Origin: Streptomycetaceae bacterium MP113-05 | GTDB lineage: Bacteria; Actinomycetota; Actinomycetes; Streptomycetales; Streptomycetaceae | Assembly: GCA_000497405.1 (NCBI GenBank) | Contig: KI547037.1 | Span: 44,681 to 82,648, forward strand | Direction of reading: 5' to 3' | Length of the DNA: 37,968 bases | In this document: one piece after another, positions 1-8,558 of the stretch | How positions within the stretch are numbered: the stretch's first letter is position 1 | Layout: every line of letters begins with the position of its first letter | Translations under genes and position numbers: made by a program | Notes under the pieces: generated by a model | The model's database searches: none | What the model was told of the DNA's origin: nothing | What the model saw: only the letters and a program-made list of their open reading frames with translations

Positions 1-921
1 CACCGAATGCTCTCCGGGGTGCCCGCGCACGTCGACGGCGCGATGCTCGGTGTCACCGAGTCCGCAGGAGGCCGCCTGATCAACCGCGACCGGATGTGGC
101 ACTACACCGAGGGCATCGAGAACTGGAACCCGATCTGGGCACGGCACGGTATCCGCATCCTGCCGGGTCCGTCCTCGTTGTGGCTGGACGCCACCGGCAG
201 GCGGTTGCCCGGCCCGCTGTTCCCCGGCTTCGACACCCTCGGCACTCTCGAACACATCATGCGCACCGGCCGCGACCACACCTGGTTCGTCCTCAGCCGC
301 AAAATCATCGAGAAGGAGTTCACCCTCTCCGGTTCCGAGCAGAATCCGGACCTGACGGGGAAATCGGTCCGTGACGTGCTCGGACGGGTGAAGCCGGGCC
401 CCCCGGGGCCGGTACAGGCGTTCATGGACAACGGCGCCGACTTCGTCGTCGAGCGCGAACTGCCGGCGCTGGTACGGCGGATGAACGAGCTCACCGGCGA
501 GCGGCTGATCGACGAGGCCGCGCTGCGCCGTGAGATCGAGGCCCGGGACCGCGAGATCGACAACTCCTTCACCAAGGACCTGCAGATCACCGCACTGCGG
601 GGCGCTCGGAGCTACCTCGGCGACCGGCTGATCCGGGTCGCGTCCCCGCACCGCATCCTCGATCCGGCGGCGGGACCACTGATCGCCGTGCGGCTCAACG
701 TCCTCACCCGCAAGACACTAGGAGGTCTGGAGACCGACCTCTCCTCGCGGGTGCTTGCGGAAGGTGGCAAGCCGCTGCCCGGCGTGTACGCGGCGGGTGA
801 GGTGGCAGGTTTCGGAGGCGGCGGCGTACACGGTTACCGCTCGCTGGAGGGCACCTTCCTCGGCGGCTGCCTCTTCTCCGGCCGCGCAGCGGGCCGCTCG
901 GCGGCTGAGGCGGTCGGTTAG
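1..921 (+). CDS. FAD-binding dehydrogenase, 5'-truncated by window edge
   Basis: The frame is open from the first base, so this is the C-terminal ~306 residues of a longer protein whose N-terminal Rossmann FAD motif lies outside the window. The C-terminus has the FAD-domain signature of the fumarate reductase/3-ketosteroid dehydrogenase superfamily: GVYAAGEVAGFGGGGVHGYR followed by LEGTFLGGCLFSGRAAG. Such flavoproteins oxidise or reduce C-C bonds with FAD; the substrate cannot be read here. Streptomyces paralogues are usually ~550 aa and annotated simply as FAD-binding dehydrogenase. It ends in TAG, and no partner gene follows on this strand. The family call is firm and the substrate unknown. 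Confidence 0.85.
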   Translation, partial: HRMLSGVPAHVDGAMLGVTESAGGRLINRDRMWHYTEGIENWNPIWARHGIRILPGPSSLWLDATGRRLPGPLFPGFDTLGTLEHIMRTGRDHTWFVLSRKIIEKEFTLSGSEQNPDLTGKSVRDVLGRVKPGPPGPVQAFMDNGADFVVERELPALVRRMNELTGERLIDEAALRREIEARDREIDNSFTKDLQITALRGARSYLGDRLIRVASPHRILDPAAGPLIAVRLNVLTRKTLGGLETDLSSRVLAEGGKPLPGVYAAGEVAGFGGGGVHGYRSLEGTFLGGCLFSGRAAGRSAAEAVG

Positions 922-1084
922 GGCGGTCGGCTAGGGCAGGCCCCAGGCGGCGGTCGAGGCGCGGTGGTACGGGTTCGCCGAAGCGGAGCGGGGCGCCCCG
1001 TTTCCATCCGCACGGACTTCACGAGGGGTTCACGGAATACTGCTTGACGCGGTCCCGTCACTCGCGGTTGTGTGATCGTCGACC

Positions 1085-2029
1085 ATGACACCCCCACCCC
1101 CACCCCCCACGTTCCGGCTGCCCCTGCGCGGCGGAGGCACCAGGCCGGACCCGGCACTCGACGACACCGAGCTGGCCGCGGCCCGCGACGGACTCGCTCA
1201 GGGTCGCTGGGGCGAGAGCCGTGCGTCCTCACCGCCACCGGCGACGACTGGGACCGGCGCGGCCACCGCCTCGTGGTCCTGGCCGCCGGCCCCGGCAGCC
1301 TCGCCTGGGCCCGCGAGTGGCAGCAGACCGAACCGGAGAGCGCCGATGCAGCCGTCCTCACGGCCTGCGCGGCCGTGAACGCCGCGGTCCGTGGCCGCGC
1401 ACGCCCCGAGACCGCTCACCAAGCCGTCCAGGACGCCGCCGCCCTCAGCCCCGCCGACCCCAGCCCCTGGCTGGCGGCGCTGCTGCTCGCCCGGCACACC
1501 GGCACCTCCGACGAGGCCCAGCGGGCGCCTTCCAGGAAGTGAGCGTCCGACACCGCGAACACCACCACGCCCATCACCTGATGGCCGCCGTCCTCGCTGA
1601 ATCCCCCGATACGCAGAGGCTCTACGACTTCGCCCACGAGTCCGCCTCCCGCGCCCCCGCCGACTCCCCACTCGCTCTTCTCCCGGTCGTCGCCCACGCC
1701 GAGGGGTTCCGCGCACACCGCGGCAACGCCCGTACGGCGGACCGCTCCGCCGGCGAGCACTGGACCGGACGGCACGCAGTCCACCTGGTGCGCAGCGCCT
1801 TCGACTGGTGGCTGGAATGGGGCGGCGAGGAGGGTCACCCGCGCCGCGCGGTGGACCTCAACTTCCTCGCCTACGCCAAGTTTCACGAGGGACGCCTCGC
1901 AGAGGCCGCGGCCCTCTTCCAACGGGTCGGTCCGCTCGTCACCCCGGCCCCCTGGTCCTACGCGGGCCGCGACGCCTCCAAGGCGTTCCGAGCCGCGCGC
2001 GCCACCGCTTACGGGTCCGCGTGCCCCCC
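1085..2029 (+). pseudogene. Conserved Streptomyces hypothetical protein, frameshifted twice
   Basis: One protein-like sequence is spread over three frames. The N-terminus (MTPPPPPPTFRLPLRGGGTR, from the ATG at 1085) is in frame 2. The sequence from about 1223 (VLTATGDDWDRRGHRLVVLA) is in frame 1. From about 1530 (FQEVSVRHREHHHAHHLM to KAFRAARATAYG) it is in frame 3. Each join needs one base: a missing base near 1222 and an extra base near 1532. It recalls a Streptomyces-restricted tetratricopeptide-like family of ~310 aa with an acidic/aromatic core (AFDWWLEWGG); this is from memory, not a search. The 3' end is approximate because no stop follows in the last frame. It could be a real pseudogene or two indel errors in a draft assembly. 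Function unknown. Confidence 0.6.
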
Positions 2030-2080
2030 ACCCATACCCACACGAGCCCGCCCCGGACCCCGGAGAGGAACCCAGCCGTC

Positions 2081-3615
2081 ATGCGCACCGGCAGCACGGA
2101 CGAGATCAGAACGTACAAGGGCCAGCATCGAGCCCTGCGCGCCGGGCGGATCGGTACCGTCGGGCTCCTGCTCTCCGTACTCGCGGCGACCGCACCGCTG
2201 ATGGTCGTGGCAGGGGTCATGCCGACCACGTACGCCGTCATGGGCATCACCGGTCAGCCGCTGCTCTTCGTGATCCTCGCCGTGGTGATGGCACTGTTCA
2301 GCGTGGGCTACGCCGAGATGAGCTGGCACGTCCACAACGCCGGTGCCTTCTACGCCTACATCGCCCGTGGCCTCGGCGGGTTCGCCGGCGCCGGCGCCTC
2401 CTACGTCGCCCTCGCCGCCTACAACGCCCTCCAGGTCGGCATCTACGGAATCTTCGGCTTCGAGGCGTCTCTGCTGCTTCACGAGTATCTCGGCTTCCAG
2501 GTCTCCTGGTGGGTGCCCGCTCTCCTCGCCGTGGCCGTCACCGGGGTGCTGGGGGCGCTGAAGATCGACCTCAACGCCCGGGTGCTGGGCGTGCTGCTGG
2601 TGATCGAGGTGCTGCTCGTCATCGTGGTCGACCTGGCCTTCGCCGCAGATCCCGGTCCGGCCGGCCTCTCGCTCGAGGCCTTCGACCCGGCGACGCTCAC
2701 CGGAGCCGGACTGGGCACCGCACTGTGCTTCACCGTCGCCGCGTTCCTCGGCTTCGAACAGGCCCCGTCTATACCGAGGAGACGAGCCGCCCGCAGACCG
2801 TGGTGGCCCGCGTGATGTTCCTCTCCGTCGGCTGCGTCGCCGTCTTCTTCGCCGCCACCTCCTGGCTGATGGGTGTCGCCACCGGCCCCGAGAACGTGGT
2901 GGCCTCCTCTCAGCAGCACGGCCCGCAGCTGCTGTTCGTGCTCAGCGACGCCCGCCTCGGAGGCACCTTCACCGACGCTCTGCACCTCTTCTTCGTCACC
3001 GGGATCTTCGCCTCGATGCTCGCCTTCCACAACGTCGTGGCGCGCTACGCCTTCGCCATGGGCCGTGAGGGACTGCTCCCGGCGCAGATCGGTCGCGCCT
3101 CCGCCTCGACGGGCGCACCCGCCTTCGGCTCGCTTCTCCAGACCGTCATCGCCTTCGTCGTGGTCGCTGGCTTCGCCGTCACCGACGACAGTCCGGTCGG
3201 CGATCCCACCACCCCGGTGCTGCGCCTGTTCACCTGGATGGGAAACCTGGGCGCACTCGGCGTCATCGCGCTCATGGCGCTCGCCTCTGTCGCCGTCATC
3301 GCCTTCTTCGTACGGCGCGGCGCGACTGGTGCACAGGGACCACGTCTGCTCTGCTCAGGGCTCGCCGCCCTCGGCCTCACGGTGATCTTCTGCTACGCGG
3401 TGGCCGACTTCGAGGTGCTCATCGGCAGCGGCGACGGCTCCGTGCTGCGCTGGGCGTTGCCCGGCGTCCTCGTTCTCGCGGGTGCCGCCGGCGTGGTCGC
3501 CGCACTGGTGCTGCGCACCCGGAGCCCGGAGACGTACGCCCGCATCGGCCTGGGCAACGAGGCGTTCCGTCTGGAGAACGCCGCCTCCGCGAAGACCGAG
3601 GGCCGGGACCGGTAG
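2081..3615 (+). pseudogene. APC-family amino-acid permease, single frameshift
   Basis: ATG at 2081 follows a GGAGAGGAA ribosome site (2062-2070). The sequence encodes a polytopic membrane protein with about twelve hydrophobic segments, from RIGTVGLLLSVLAATAPLMV to LPGVLVLAGAAGVVAALVLR, typical of amino acid-polyamine-organocation permeases (~510 aa). Frame 2 runs to about 2767 (FLGFEQAP) and frame 1 resumes with VYTEETSRPQTVVARV, the conserved loop after TM6. One missing base in a C-rich stretch (ggccccg, about 2761-2767) explains the break, and restoring it gives 511 aa. Either a recent null allele or a homopolymer error; the rest is well preserved. Probable substrate is an amino acid, not further defined. 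Confidence 0.8.
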
Positions 3616-3661
3616 GACTCGCGTCGCCGGAAGCCGGGTCTCACCCCTGTGCGCGGTGACC

Positions 3662-4540
3662 TCAGTCCTCGACGAGGGCCGTGCGCAACCGCCGCAGGCA
3701 CCCCGACAGCAGCCGGGACACGTGCATCTGCGAGATGCCGAGCTGCCGGCCGATCTGCGACTGGGTGAGCTCCTCGCCGAACCGCATCTCCAGGATGCGC
3801 CGGTCGCGCGTCCCCAGCAGCGCCAGGTACGGCTTGAGTGCATGGAGCGACTCGACGGTCTCGAAGGCCGGGTCGCAGTCGCCCAACCGGTCCGCCAGAC
3901 TCGGACCCTCGCGGTCGTCGTCCCCGTCTTCACCGGTGCCGTCCAGGGAGTCCGCGGTGTAGCCGTTCGCCGCGACCTGTCCCTCCACGACCTCCTCGAC
4001 ACCGATGTCCAGGTGGTCGGCCAACTCCTGCGGCGTCGCGGCCCGGCCGAGCGAGGCGAGCAGCTCCTCACCGGCGACGGCCAGCCGGATCCGCAGCTCC
4101 TGGAGCGCCCGCGGCACATGAACGGCCCACGTCGTGTCGCGGAAGAAGCGCTTCATCTCACCGAGGATGTACGGCACGGCGAAGGAGGTGAACTCGACGC
4201 CCCGGTCCAGGTCGAACCGGTCGATGGCCTTGATCAGGCCGATCGTTCCGACCTGGACGATGTCCTCGTCCGGCTGGCCGCGGTGCCGGAACCGGGTGGA
4301 CGCGAACCGTACCAGCGACAGGTTCATCTCGATGAGGGTGTTCCGCGCGTACTGGTACTCGTGCGTGCCCTCCTCCAGGGTGCGCAGTCGCTCGAAGAAC
4401 AGTCGCGTCAGACGGCGGGCGTCCTTCGGCGCGACGGCGGTCGGCACGTCGAGCTGTGGCAGCTCGGCGGCACCGCCGTCCGACGTTCCCGCAGCCGCCC
4501 GGTGCGGCAGAACCGTGGACATCTCGGTCGCGGTGGTCAT
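3662..4540 (-). CDS. RNA polymerase sigma factor, SigB/SigF/SigG type
   Basis: 292-aa sigma-70 family protein. Region 2 carries ARNTLIEMNLSLVRFASTRF and EDIVQVGTIGLIKAIDRFD. Region 3 follows FTSFAVPYILGEMKRFFRDT. Region 4 ends with the helix-turn-helix LTQSQIGRQLGISQMHVSRL. Length and motifs fit the stress/sporulation SigB/SigF group, which is kept inactive by RsbW-type anti-sigma factors. The start at 4540 is set by AGGAGAGG seven bases upstream; the longer open frame has no ribosome site. It is the last gene of the minus-strand partner-switching cluster, 127 bp after the anti-sigma gene, and is the obvious output of the rsbR-to-phosphatase cascade. Streptomyces carry many paralogues, so the individual sigma name is not assigned. 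Confidence 0.93.
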   Translation of the reverse strand: MTTATEMSTVLPHRAAAGTSDGGAAELPQLDVPTAVAPKDARRLTRLFFERLRTLEEGTHEYQYARNTLIEMNLSLVRFASTRFRHRGQPDEDIVQVGTIGLIKAIDRFDLDRGVEFTSFAVPYILGEMKRFFRDTTWAVHVPRALQELRIRLAVAGEELLASLGRAATPQELADHLDIGVEEVVEGQVAANGYTADSLDGTGEDGDDDREGPSLADRLGDCDPAFETVESLHALKPYLALLGTRDRRILEMRFGEELTQSQIGRQLGISQMHVSRLLSGCLRRLRTALVED

Positions 4541-4667
4541 TGCGGGCCCTCTCCTCGGCAACTGTCGTCGTCGGCAACACGCGACAAGTGAGGAACTGCC
4601 CCGGAAAGCGCTGCCTACACGTCCCTGATTCCGCAGCGGCGCGAACACGCCGTTCCCGGGCGGGAAA

Positions 4668-5105
4668 TCACATCAGGGGGAGGTGTGCGGTGACGGACTT
4701 GCCGCCGCCGCTGTGCCGGGTGACCGTCACCCGGCTGGCGAGCCGGCAGGCCAGCGCCCACCCGTAGCCGCCGAGGGCGGGCGCACCCGTCAGGGACGGC
4801 TCGCAGCGGCGCGGCATCTCGTCACTGCCGTCCGCGATGGTGAGCACCAGGCAGTCGCGGTGGATCCGCGCTTGGAAAGCGGTGATGCCCTTGCCGTGCC
4901 GGATGGCGTTGGTGGCCAGTTCCGAGGTCACCAGCAGCGCGTCGGCGACCGTGACCGTCGCATCGGCGACGCGGCCCGCCGTGGTGCCCAGGTGCAGCTC
5001 CAGCAGGCGGGTGACGCGTTCCCGGGCCTCTGCCGCCGTGCACGGCGGCAGTATCGCCCGCTCCCGGGCCGGGCTCGGTGGCTGATCTTCTCTGAGCTGT
5101 TCCAT
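4668..5105 (-). CDS. RsbW-like anti-sigma factor, HATPase_c_2 serine kinase
   Basis: 145-aa GHKL-fold ATP-binding protein. The N-box is ELATNAIRHGKG (about residues 65-76), followed by IADGSDEMP and GGYGWALACRLAS as G1/G2-like elements. RsbW/SpoIIAB proteins bind their sigma factor and are displaced when an unphosphorylated STAS antagonist binds; they also phosphorylate that antagonist. No cognate single-domain RsbV antagonist is encoded next to it, so the partner is either elsewhere or the RsbS/RsbR-type STAS proteins upstream. It lies 127 bp before the sigma gene and 183 bp after the SpoIIE phosphatase gene, on the same strand. The family is clear; the pairing with this sigma is inferred from position. 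Confidence 0.85.
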   Translation of the reverse strand: MEQLREDQPPSPARERAILPPCTAAEARERVTRLLELHLGTTAGRVADATVTVADALLVTSELATNAIRHGKGITAFQARIHRDCLVLTIADGSDEMPRRCEPSLTGAPALGGYGWALACRLASRVTVTRHSGGGKSVTAHLPLM

Positions 5106-5288
5106 GGCTGCGTCTCGTCCCTACTCCGTCTGCCCGTCGCCTGCCCGCTCGACGGCGTGGCATGCGGCCGCGGCTGAGTCGGCGGGAAAAGACATGGCCC
5201 GCGGTGCCCGTGGCGATGAGGAGGCGCCGCACCCGAACTCCCCTCCGGAGGTGTCCGCCACGGGACGCCCCCGGACCGTACCGTGGCG

Positions 5289-6590
5289 TCAACCGCTTCT
5301 GCCCGACCGGCCGCAGCGGTGTGAGCCCGGCGCACCTGTCACCCGCCGGTACGCTCCGGCCCCGGCGGGCATCCGTATCACGAGCGCGAGGGTGTCGTCG
5401 CGGTGCAGCACCACACTGTGCATGTCGCGGGCGACGGCGCCCGGCACGTCGCCGATGGGCTCCCCCCGGTGCTCCCTCGCCGCGGCGACCAGCCGTGCCT
5501 CGCCCTCGACGGGGTCGCGGCGGCTCTCGGTGAGCCCGTCGGTGTACAGCACCGTCAGATCTCCGGGCGCGAGCCGGGTACTGAGCGTCCGTTCGCTTCC
5601 CGGAAGGGGGAAGCCGACGCCGCGGCCGCGCGCTTCCAGATACTCTGCGGTGCCGTCCCGCCGGACCAGCAGAGCAGGCGGATGGCTGCCGTTGGCCAGC
5701 GACAGTTCGCCGGTCGCCGGGTTCAGCCGGGCGAGGAGCACGGTGGCCATCACCTCGGCGTCCACCCCCGAGACGATCTGGCCCGTCCGCTCGACGAGAG
5801 TATCCAGCGGCTGCCCGTCCAGGGCGAGCGTCCGCACCGCGTGCGTGACGATGAGGGCCCCACGGGTACTGCGCACGCCATGCCCCAGCGCGTCGACCAC
5901 GGTGATGTGCACCGTCCCGTCCGGAAGGGTGAACCAGTCGTAGAGGTCGCCACCGGTCGGGGCGTGGGTGTCGGCCGGTGCGTAGTGCACGGACAGTTCC
6001 AGCCCGGGCACGTTCAACGGGGGTGGACGCAGCGCATCCTCGAGTTCCCGCAGGATGCGGCCGTGCGCGCCGCGCAGCTGCTCGTCCCGTTCCTCCAGCT
6101 CCACATACAGTGCGAGGACGCCGCTGTTGGTCTCGTCGAGTTCATGGGTGAGCCGACGGTGGTCGGCCGACAGCGAGTCCGCCCGGTCCAGGACGGCCCT
6201 CAACTCCTCCTCCGCCGCGTCTTCGTCGTCCAGCGGACCGCTGTGGACAGGCTGCTCCCCGGTGGGCGGCAGGGGCACGTGCCACACGGTGTGGCCGTCG
6301 CCCACCGGCTGGGCGGGCAGCGGCAGCTGTGGCAACGCAGCCGGTCGCGCGGCCGGTTGGGTGTGCAGGGTCACCGTGAGGGTGCCGGAACCGGTACGTC
6401 CGTGCGGACCGACGACCGCGGTGAGCCGGACACCGCGGCCCGCCTCCGTCTCGCGGCGGGCGATCAGCGTCACGGAGAGCACCAGCCGTGCGCGCTGCTC
6501 CACCGGCAGGCCGTGCTCGTGCGCCAGGCGGCGCACCGCCCGCCGCACGTCAGTCAGGTTCCTCAACAGGGCTGTGGCCAACGGGGTCAT
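5289..6590 (-). CDS. SpoIIE/RsbU-type PP2C phosphatase
   Basis: 433 aa. An N-terminal ~90-residue domain (LVLSVTLIARRETEAG) resembles a degenerate HATPase-like sensor. A heptad-like coiled-coil segment follows (SADHRRLTHELDETNSG to ALYVELEERDEQLRG, about 155-195). A C-terminal PP2C domain carries the metal-binding motifs GGDLYDWF, VVDALGHGV and TVLYTDGLTE, and the DDTLALV end motif. Such phosphatases dephosphorylate STAS anti-anti-sigma proteins and so free the sigma factor. The ATG at 6590 shares its A with the TGA of the upstream gene (GTGATG), and GGAAGG lies six bases before it; GTG at 6593 is an alternative. It is likely activated by RsbT-like proteins through the coiled coil, by analogy with RsbU. 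Confidence 0.87.
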   Translation of the reverse strand: MTPLATALLRNLTDVRRAVRRLAHEHGLPVEQRARLVLSVTLIARRETEAGRGVRLTAVVGPHGRTGSGTLTVTLHTQPAARPAALPQLPLPAQPVGDGHTVWHVPLPPTGEQPVHSGPLDDEDAAEEELRAVLDRADSLSADHRRLTHELDETNSGVLALYVELEERDEQLRGAHGRILRELEDALRPPPLNVPGLELSVHYAPADTHAPTGGDLYDWFTLPDGTVHITVVDALGHGVRSTRGALIVTHAVRTLALDGQPLDTLVERTGQIVSGVDAEVMATVLLARLNPATGELSLANGSHPPALLVRRDGTAEYLEARGRGVGFPLPGSERTLSTRLAPGDLTVLYTDGLTESRRDPVEGEARLVAAAREHRGEPIGDVPGAVARDMHSVVLHRDDTLALVIRMPAGAGAYRRVTGAPGSHRCGRSGRSG

Positions 6591-7594
6591 CACAGTCCTT
6601 CCATACTGAGTGCCGTTGCGTCGTCACGGTACTTGCGGTGACGGTGGGCGAGGGCCGCCGGCAGCAACTCGGGAGGCAGCCGCAGGAGGAACGGGCCGGG
6701 CGAGTGCGACCAGCGGGAGGCGATGCCGTCCGAATACAGCACCGCCACCTGCCCGGGCCGCAGCGGCACCGTGCGAACCTGCGGTGTGGGCAGGTTCCAG
6801 CCCACGACGCCCGGACGGCCGTCCAGCCGCCGGTGCTCGTCCTCCACGGAGAGCACGCACAGCCGCACGTTCCCGACGCCGCAGTACTCGGCGTGGCCCT
6901 CGCGCAGACGGAGCAGCCCCACTGCGGCGCCACGGGTGTGCCGCAGGCTCCGGTGCAGGTTGCGCACGATCTCCGGCAGGGCGTCGGCTGCCATTCCCTC
7001 GAAGGCGCGCAGTGCGGTCCGGGCGGCCCGTTCCGCCGGTGCCCCGTGCCCCAGCCCGTCGACCACCATGGCCGTCGGCGCCTCAGGGTCCCCCGTCACC
7101 GCGCAGCCGTCACCGCAGACGTCCTCCCCCTCGGCGGGGAGCCGGATCATCCCGGCCCGCGGTGCCGGCCGCACCGTGCCGGGAGGGGATATGCGTGCGG
7201 CGGCCACGGTGCCTTCGCCGGGCTGTGTGCGGACGACCAACTCGCCGGCGATCCGCTGGACGGCGCCCAGGCCGGTGCCCAGCGTCCCCGTCGTGGTGTA
7301 GCCGTCGGCGAGGCACCGCTGAAGATCCGCCATGCCGGGACCGCGGTCGGCGGCGAGGATCTCCAGGCCGGCGCCTCCGGGCGCCGGCTGCAGGTAGAGC
7401 ACGCCGTCCATGGCGTGCTTGCCCAGGTTGCTGGCCAGTTCGCTGGCGACCGCGCCGGCCCGGTCGGGCAGTGAGCCGGCCAGCCCGCACTGTACGGCCG
7501 TCTCCCGGGCCCGGGTCGCGGCCAGGTGCACGGCGCTGTAGTGATCGATGTGTACCTCGACCGTCGGGGGCGGCACCGGATCGGGGCCGCTCAC
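6590..7594 (-). CDS. RsbT-like ATPase fused to RsbX-like PP2C phosphatase
   Basis: 334-aa two-domain protein. Residues ~12-140 form a GHKL ATPase like RsbT: N-box ELASNLGKHA, then DRGPGMAD and GTLGTGLGAVQRIA. Residues ~150-330 form a short SpoIIE/RsbX phosphatase: VCGDGCAV, MVVDGLGHG, VAVLYSDGIASRW and the DDATAL end motif. In Bacillus, RsbT phosphorylates RsbS/RsbR and RsbX removes those phosphates; here both activities may sit on one chain. The GTG start at 7594 overlaps the rsbT stop (GTGA). This architecture recurs next to rsbRST in actinobacteria and is usually annotated ATP-binding SpoIIE family phosphatase. The opposing roles are inferred from domain homology. Confidence 0.85.
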   Translation of the reverse strand: MSGPDPVPPPTVEVHIDHYSAVHLAATRARETAVQCGLAGSLPDRAGAVASELASNLGKHAMDGVLYLQPAPGGAGLEILAADRGPGMADLQRCLADGYTTTGTLGTGLGAVQRIAGELVVRTQPGEGTVAAARISPPGTVRPAPRAGMIRLPAEGEDVCGDGCAVTGDPEAPTAMVVDGLGHGAPAERAARTALRAFEGMAADALPEIVRNLHRSLRHTRGAAVGLLRLREGHAEYCGVGNVRLCVLSVEDEHRRLDGRPGVVGWNLPTPQVRTVPLRPGQVAVLYSDGIASRWSHSPGPFLLRLPPELLPAALAHRHRKYRDDATALSMEGL

Positions 7595-8103
7595 CCGTCC
7601 GCCCAGCGCACGGCGGTCACCACCGTGCCGTCGCCCGGCGCCGTGCGCACCGCGAAGTCGTGCATCAGGCGCCGCGCCCCGCCCAGGCCGTGCCCCAGTC
7701 CCGCCCCGGTGGTGAACCCGTCGGTCAGTGCGCCGTCCAGGTCGGGGATGCCCGGCCCGTCGTCGCGCACGGTCAACCGCAGGCCGGCACCGCGGGCCTG
7801 ATGCAGCGCGTCCAGCGTCAGCGTTCCACCACCGCCGTGCACGTAGGCGTTCCGTGCCAGTTCGCTGGCGGCCGTCACCACGCGCGTCTGGTCCACCAGG
7901 CGGAACCCCAGAGCCTGCGTCGCCGAACGCACCGCGTGCCGGACCGTCAGCAGGTCCTCCTCGGTACGCACCGGGTACGACCCCGACGGGCCGTCGGGCG
8001 AGGCTCCCCCCGACCGCTGCCGCCCGATGCGGGACCTCTGCCCTCCCTGCCCGCTCCCCGTCCGCGAGCCCGGACTGTCGTGGGGATCGTGGGGGAAGGT
8101 CAC
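7591..8103 (-). CDS. rsbT: RsbT-like serine/threonine kinase of stressosome
   Basis: 170-aa protein with a C-terminal GHKL ATPase: N-box ASELARNAYVHGGGG, G1 RDDGPGIPD and G2 GLGHGLGGARRL. RsbT phosphorylates conserved Ser/Thr in the RsbS and RsbR STAS domains, is released from the stressosome, and then activates RsbU-like phosphatases. The first ~45 residues form a low-complexity Gly/Ser/Arg-rich extension that Bacillus RsbT (~133 aa) lacks. I chose GTG at 8103 because it overlaps the rsbS TGA as GTGA, like the other junctions in this operon. GTG at 8115 (+4 residues) and an internal GTG near 7970 (VRTEEDLL) are alternatives. Family assignment is strong; the start is uncertain. Confidence 0.82.
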   Translation of the reverse strand: MTFPHDPHDSPGSRTGSGQGGQRSRIGRQRSGGASPDGPSGSYPVRTEEDLLTVRHAVRSATQALGFRLVDQTRVVTAASELARNAYVHGGGGTLTLDALHQARGAGLRLTVRDDGPGIPDLDGALTDGFTTGAGLGHGLGGARRLMHDFAVRTAPGDGTVVTAVRWADG

Positions 8104-8558
8104 TCCGTCACCCACTCGGCGGTTCCGCGCCGAACCGCCCGCCGGGCGCCGCTCTGTCGGGTCTGCCGCCAGCCCAGCGCGGCCATGCCGTCCTCGGCGT
8201 TGAGCGCCGTCTCCACGCCGGTGAGTTCGATCCCGAGCTCCACCAGCGTGATGGCGACCGGAGGCCGCATGCCGGCCACGATCACTCGGGCGCCCAGCAG
8301 TTGCGCCATGGTGCTGAGCTCCATCAGCGCCCGCGCCACGAACGAGTCGATGATCTCGACGCGGGAGATGTCCAGCAGTACCCCCCGCGCGCGCTCGGTG
8401 ACGATGCGCGCCGTCAACTCCTCCGCCAGCGCCAGGGCGGTGGTGTCGTCGAGCTCGCTGAGCAGACCCGTGACCAGGGTGTCCCCGAGCCGGAGGATCG
8501 GCACCGTCGCTCCGCTGTCGGCATTCCGGTGCGCGTGGGCGGCGAGCGGCTCAGTCAC
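8100..8558 (-). CDS. rsbS: RsbS-like single-domain STAS protein
   Basis: 152 aa. A STAS domain spans about residues 18-115 (PILRLGDTLVTGLLSELDDT to LVELGIELTGVETALN), with the phosphorylation-site signature LLDISRVEIIDSFVAR, where the Ser after ID matches the RsbT target in RsbS. A basic ~35-residue tail follows (RQTRQSGARRAVRRGTAEW), beyond the usual ~120-aa RsbS. The GTG start overlaps the end of rsbR by eight bases, and its stop overlaps rsbT by four, so translation is probably coupled. With RsbR it would form the stressosome core that holds RsbT. Confidence 0.88.
   Translation of the reverse strand: MTEPLAAHAHRNADSGATVPILRLGDTLVTGLLSELDDTTALALAEELTARIVTERARGVLLDISRVEIIDSFVARALMELSTMAQLLGARVIVAGMRPPVAITLVELGIELTGVETALNAEDGMAALGWRQTRQSGARRAVRRGTAEWVTE

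Noticed and set aside
4541-4667. SigB-type autoregulatory promoter before the sigma gene
   Set aside because: Expected from the family, but I could not find a convincing GTTT / GGGTAT pair at proper spacing.
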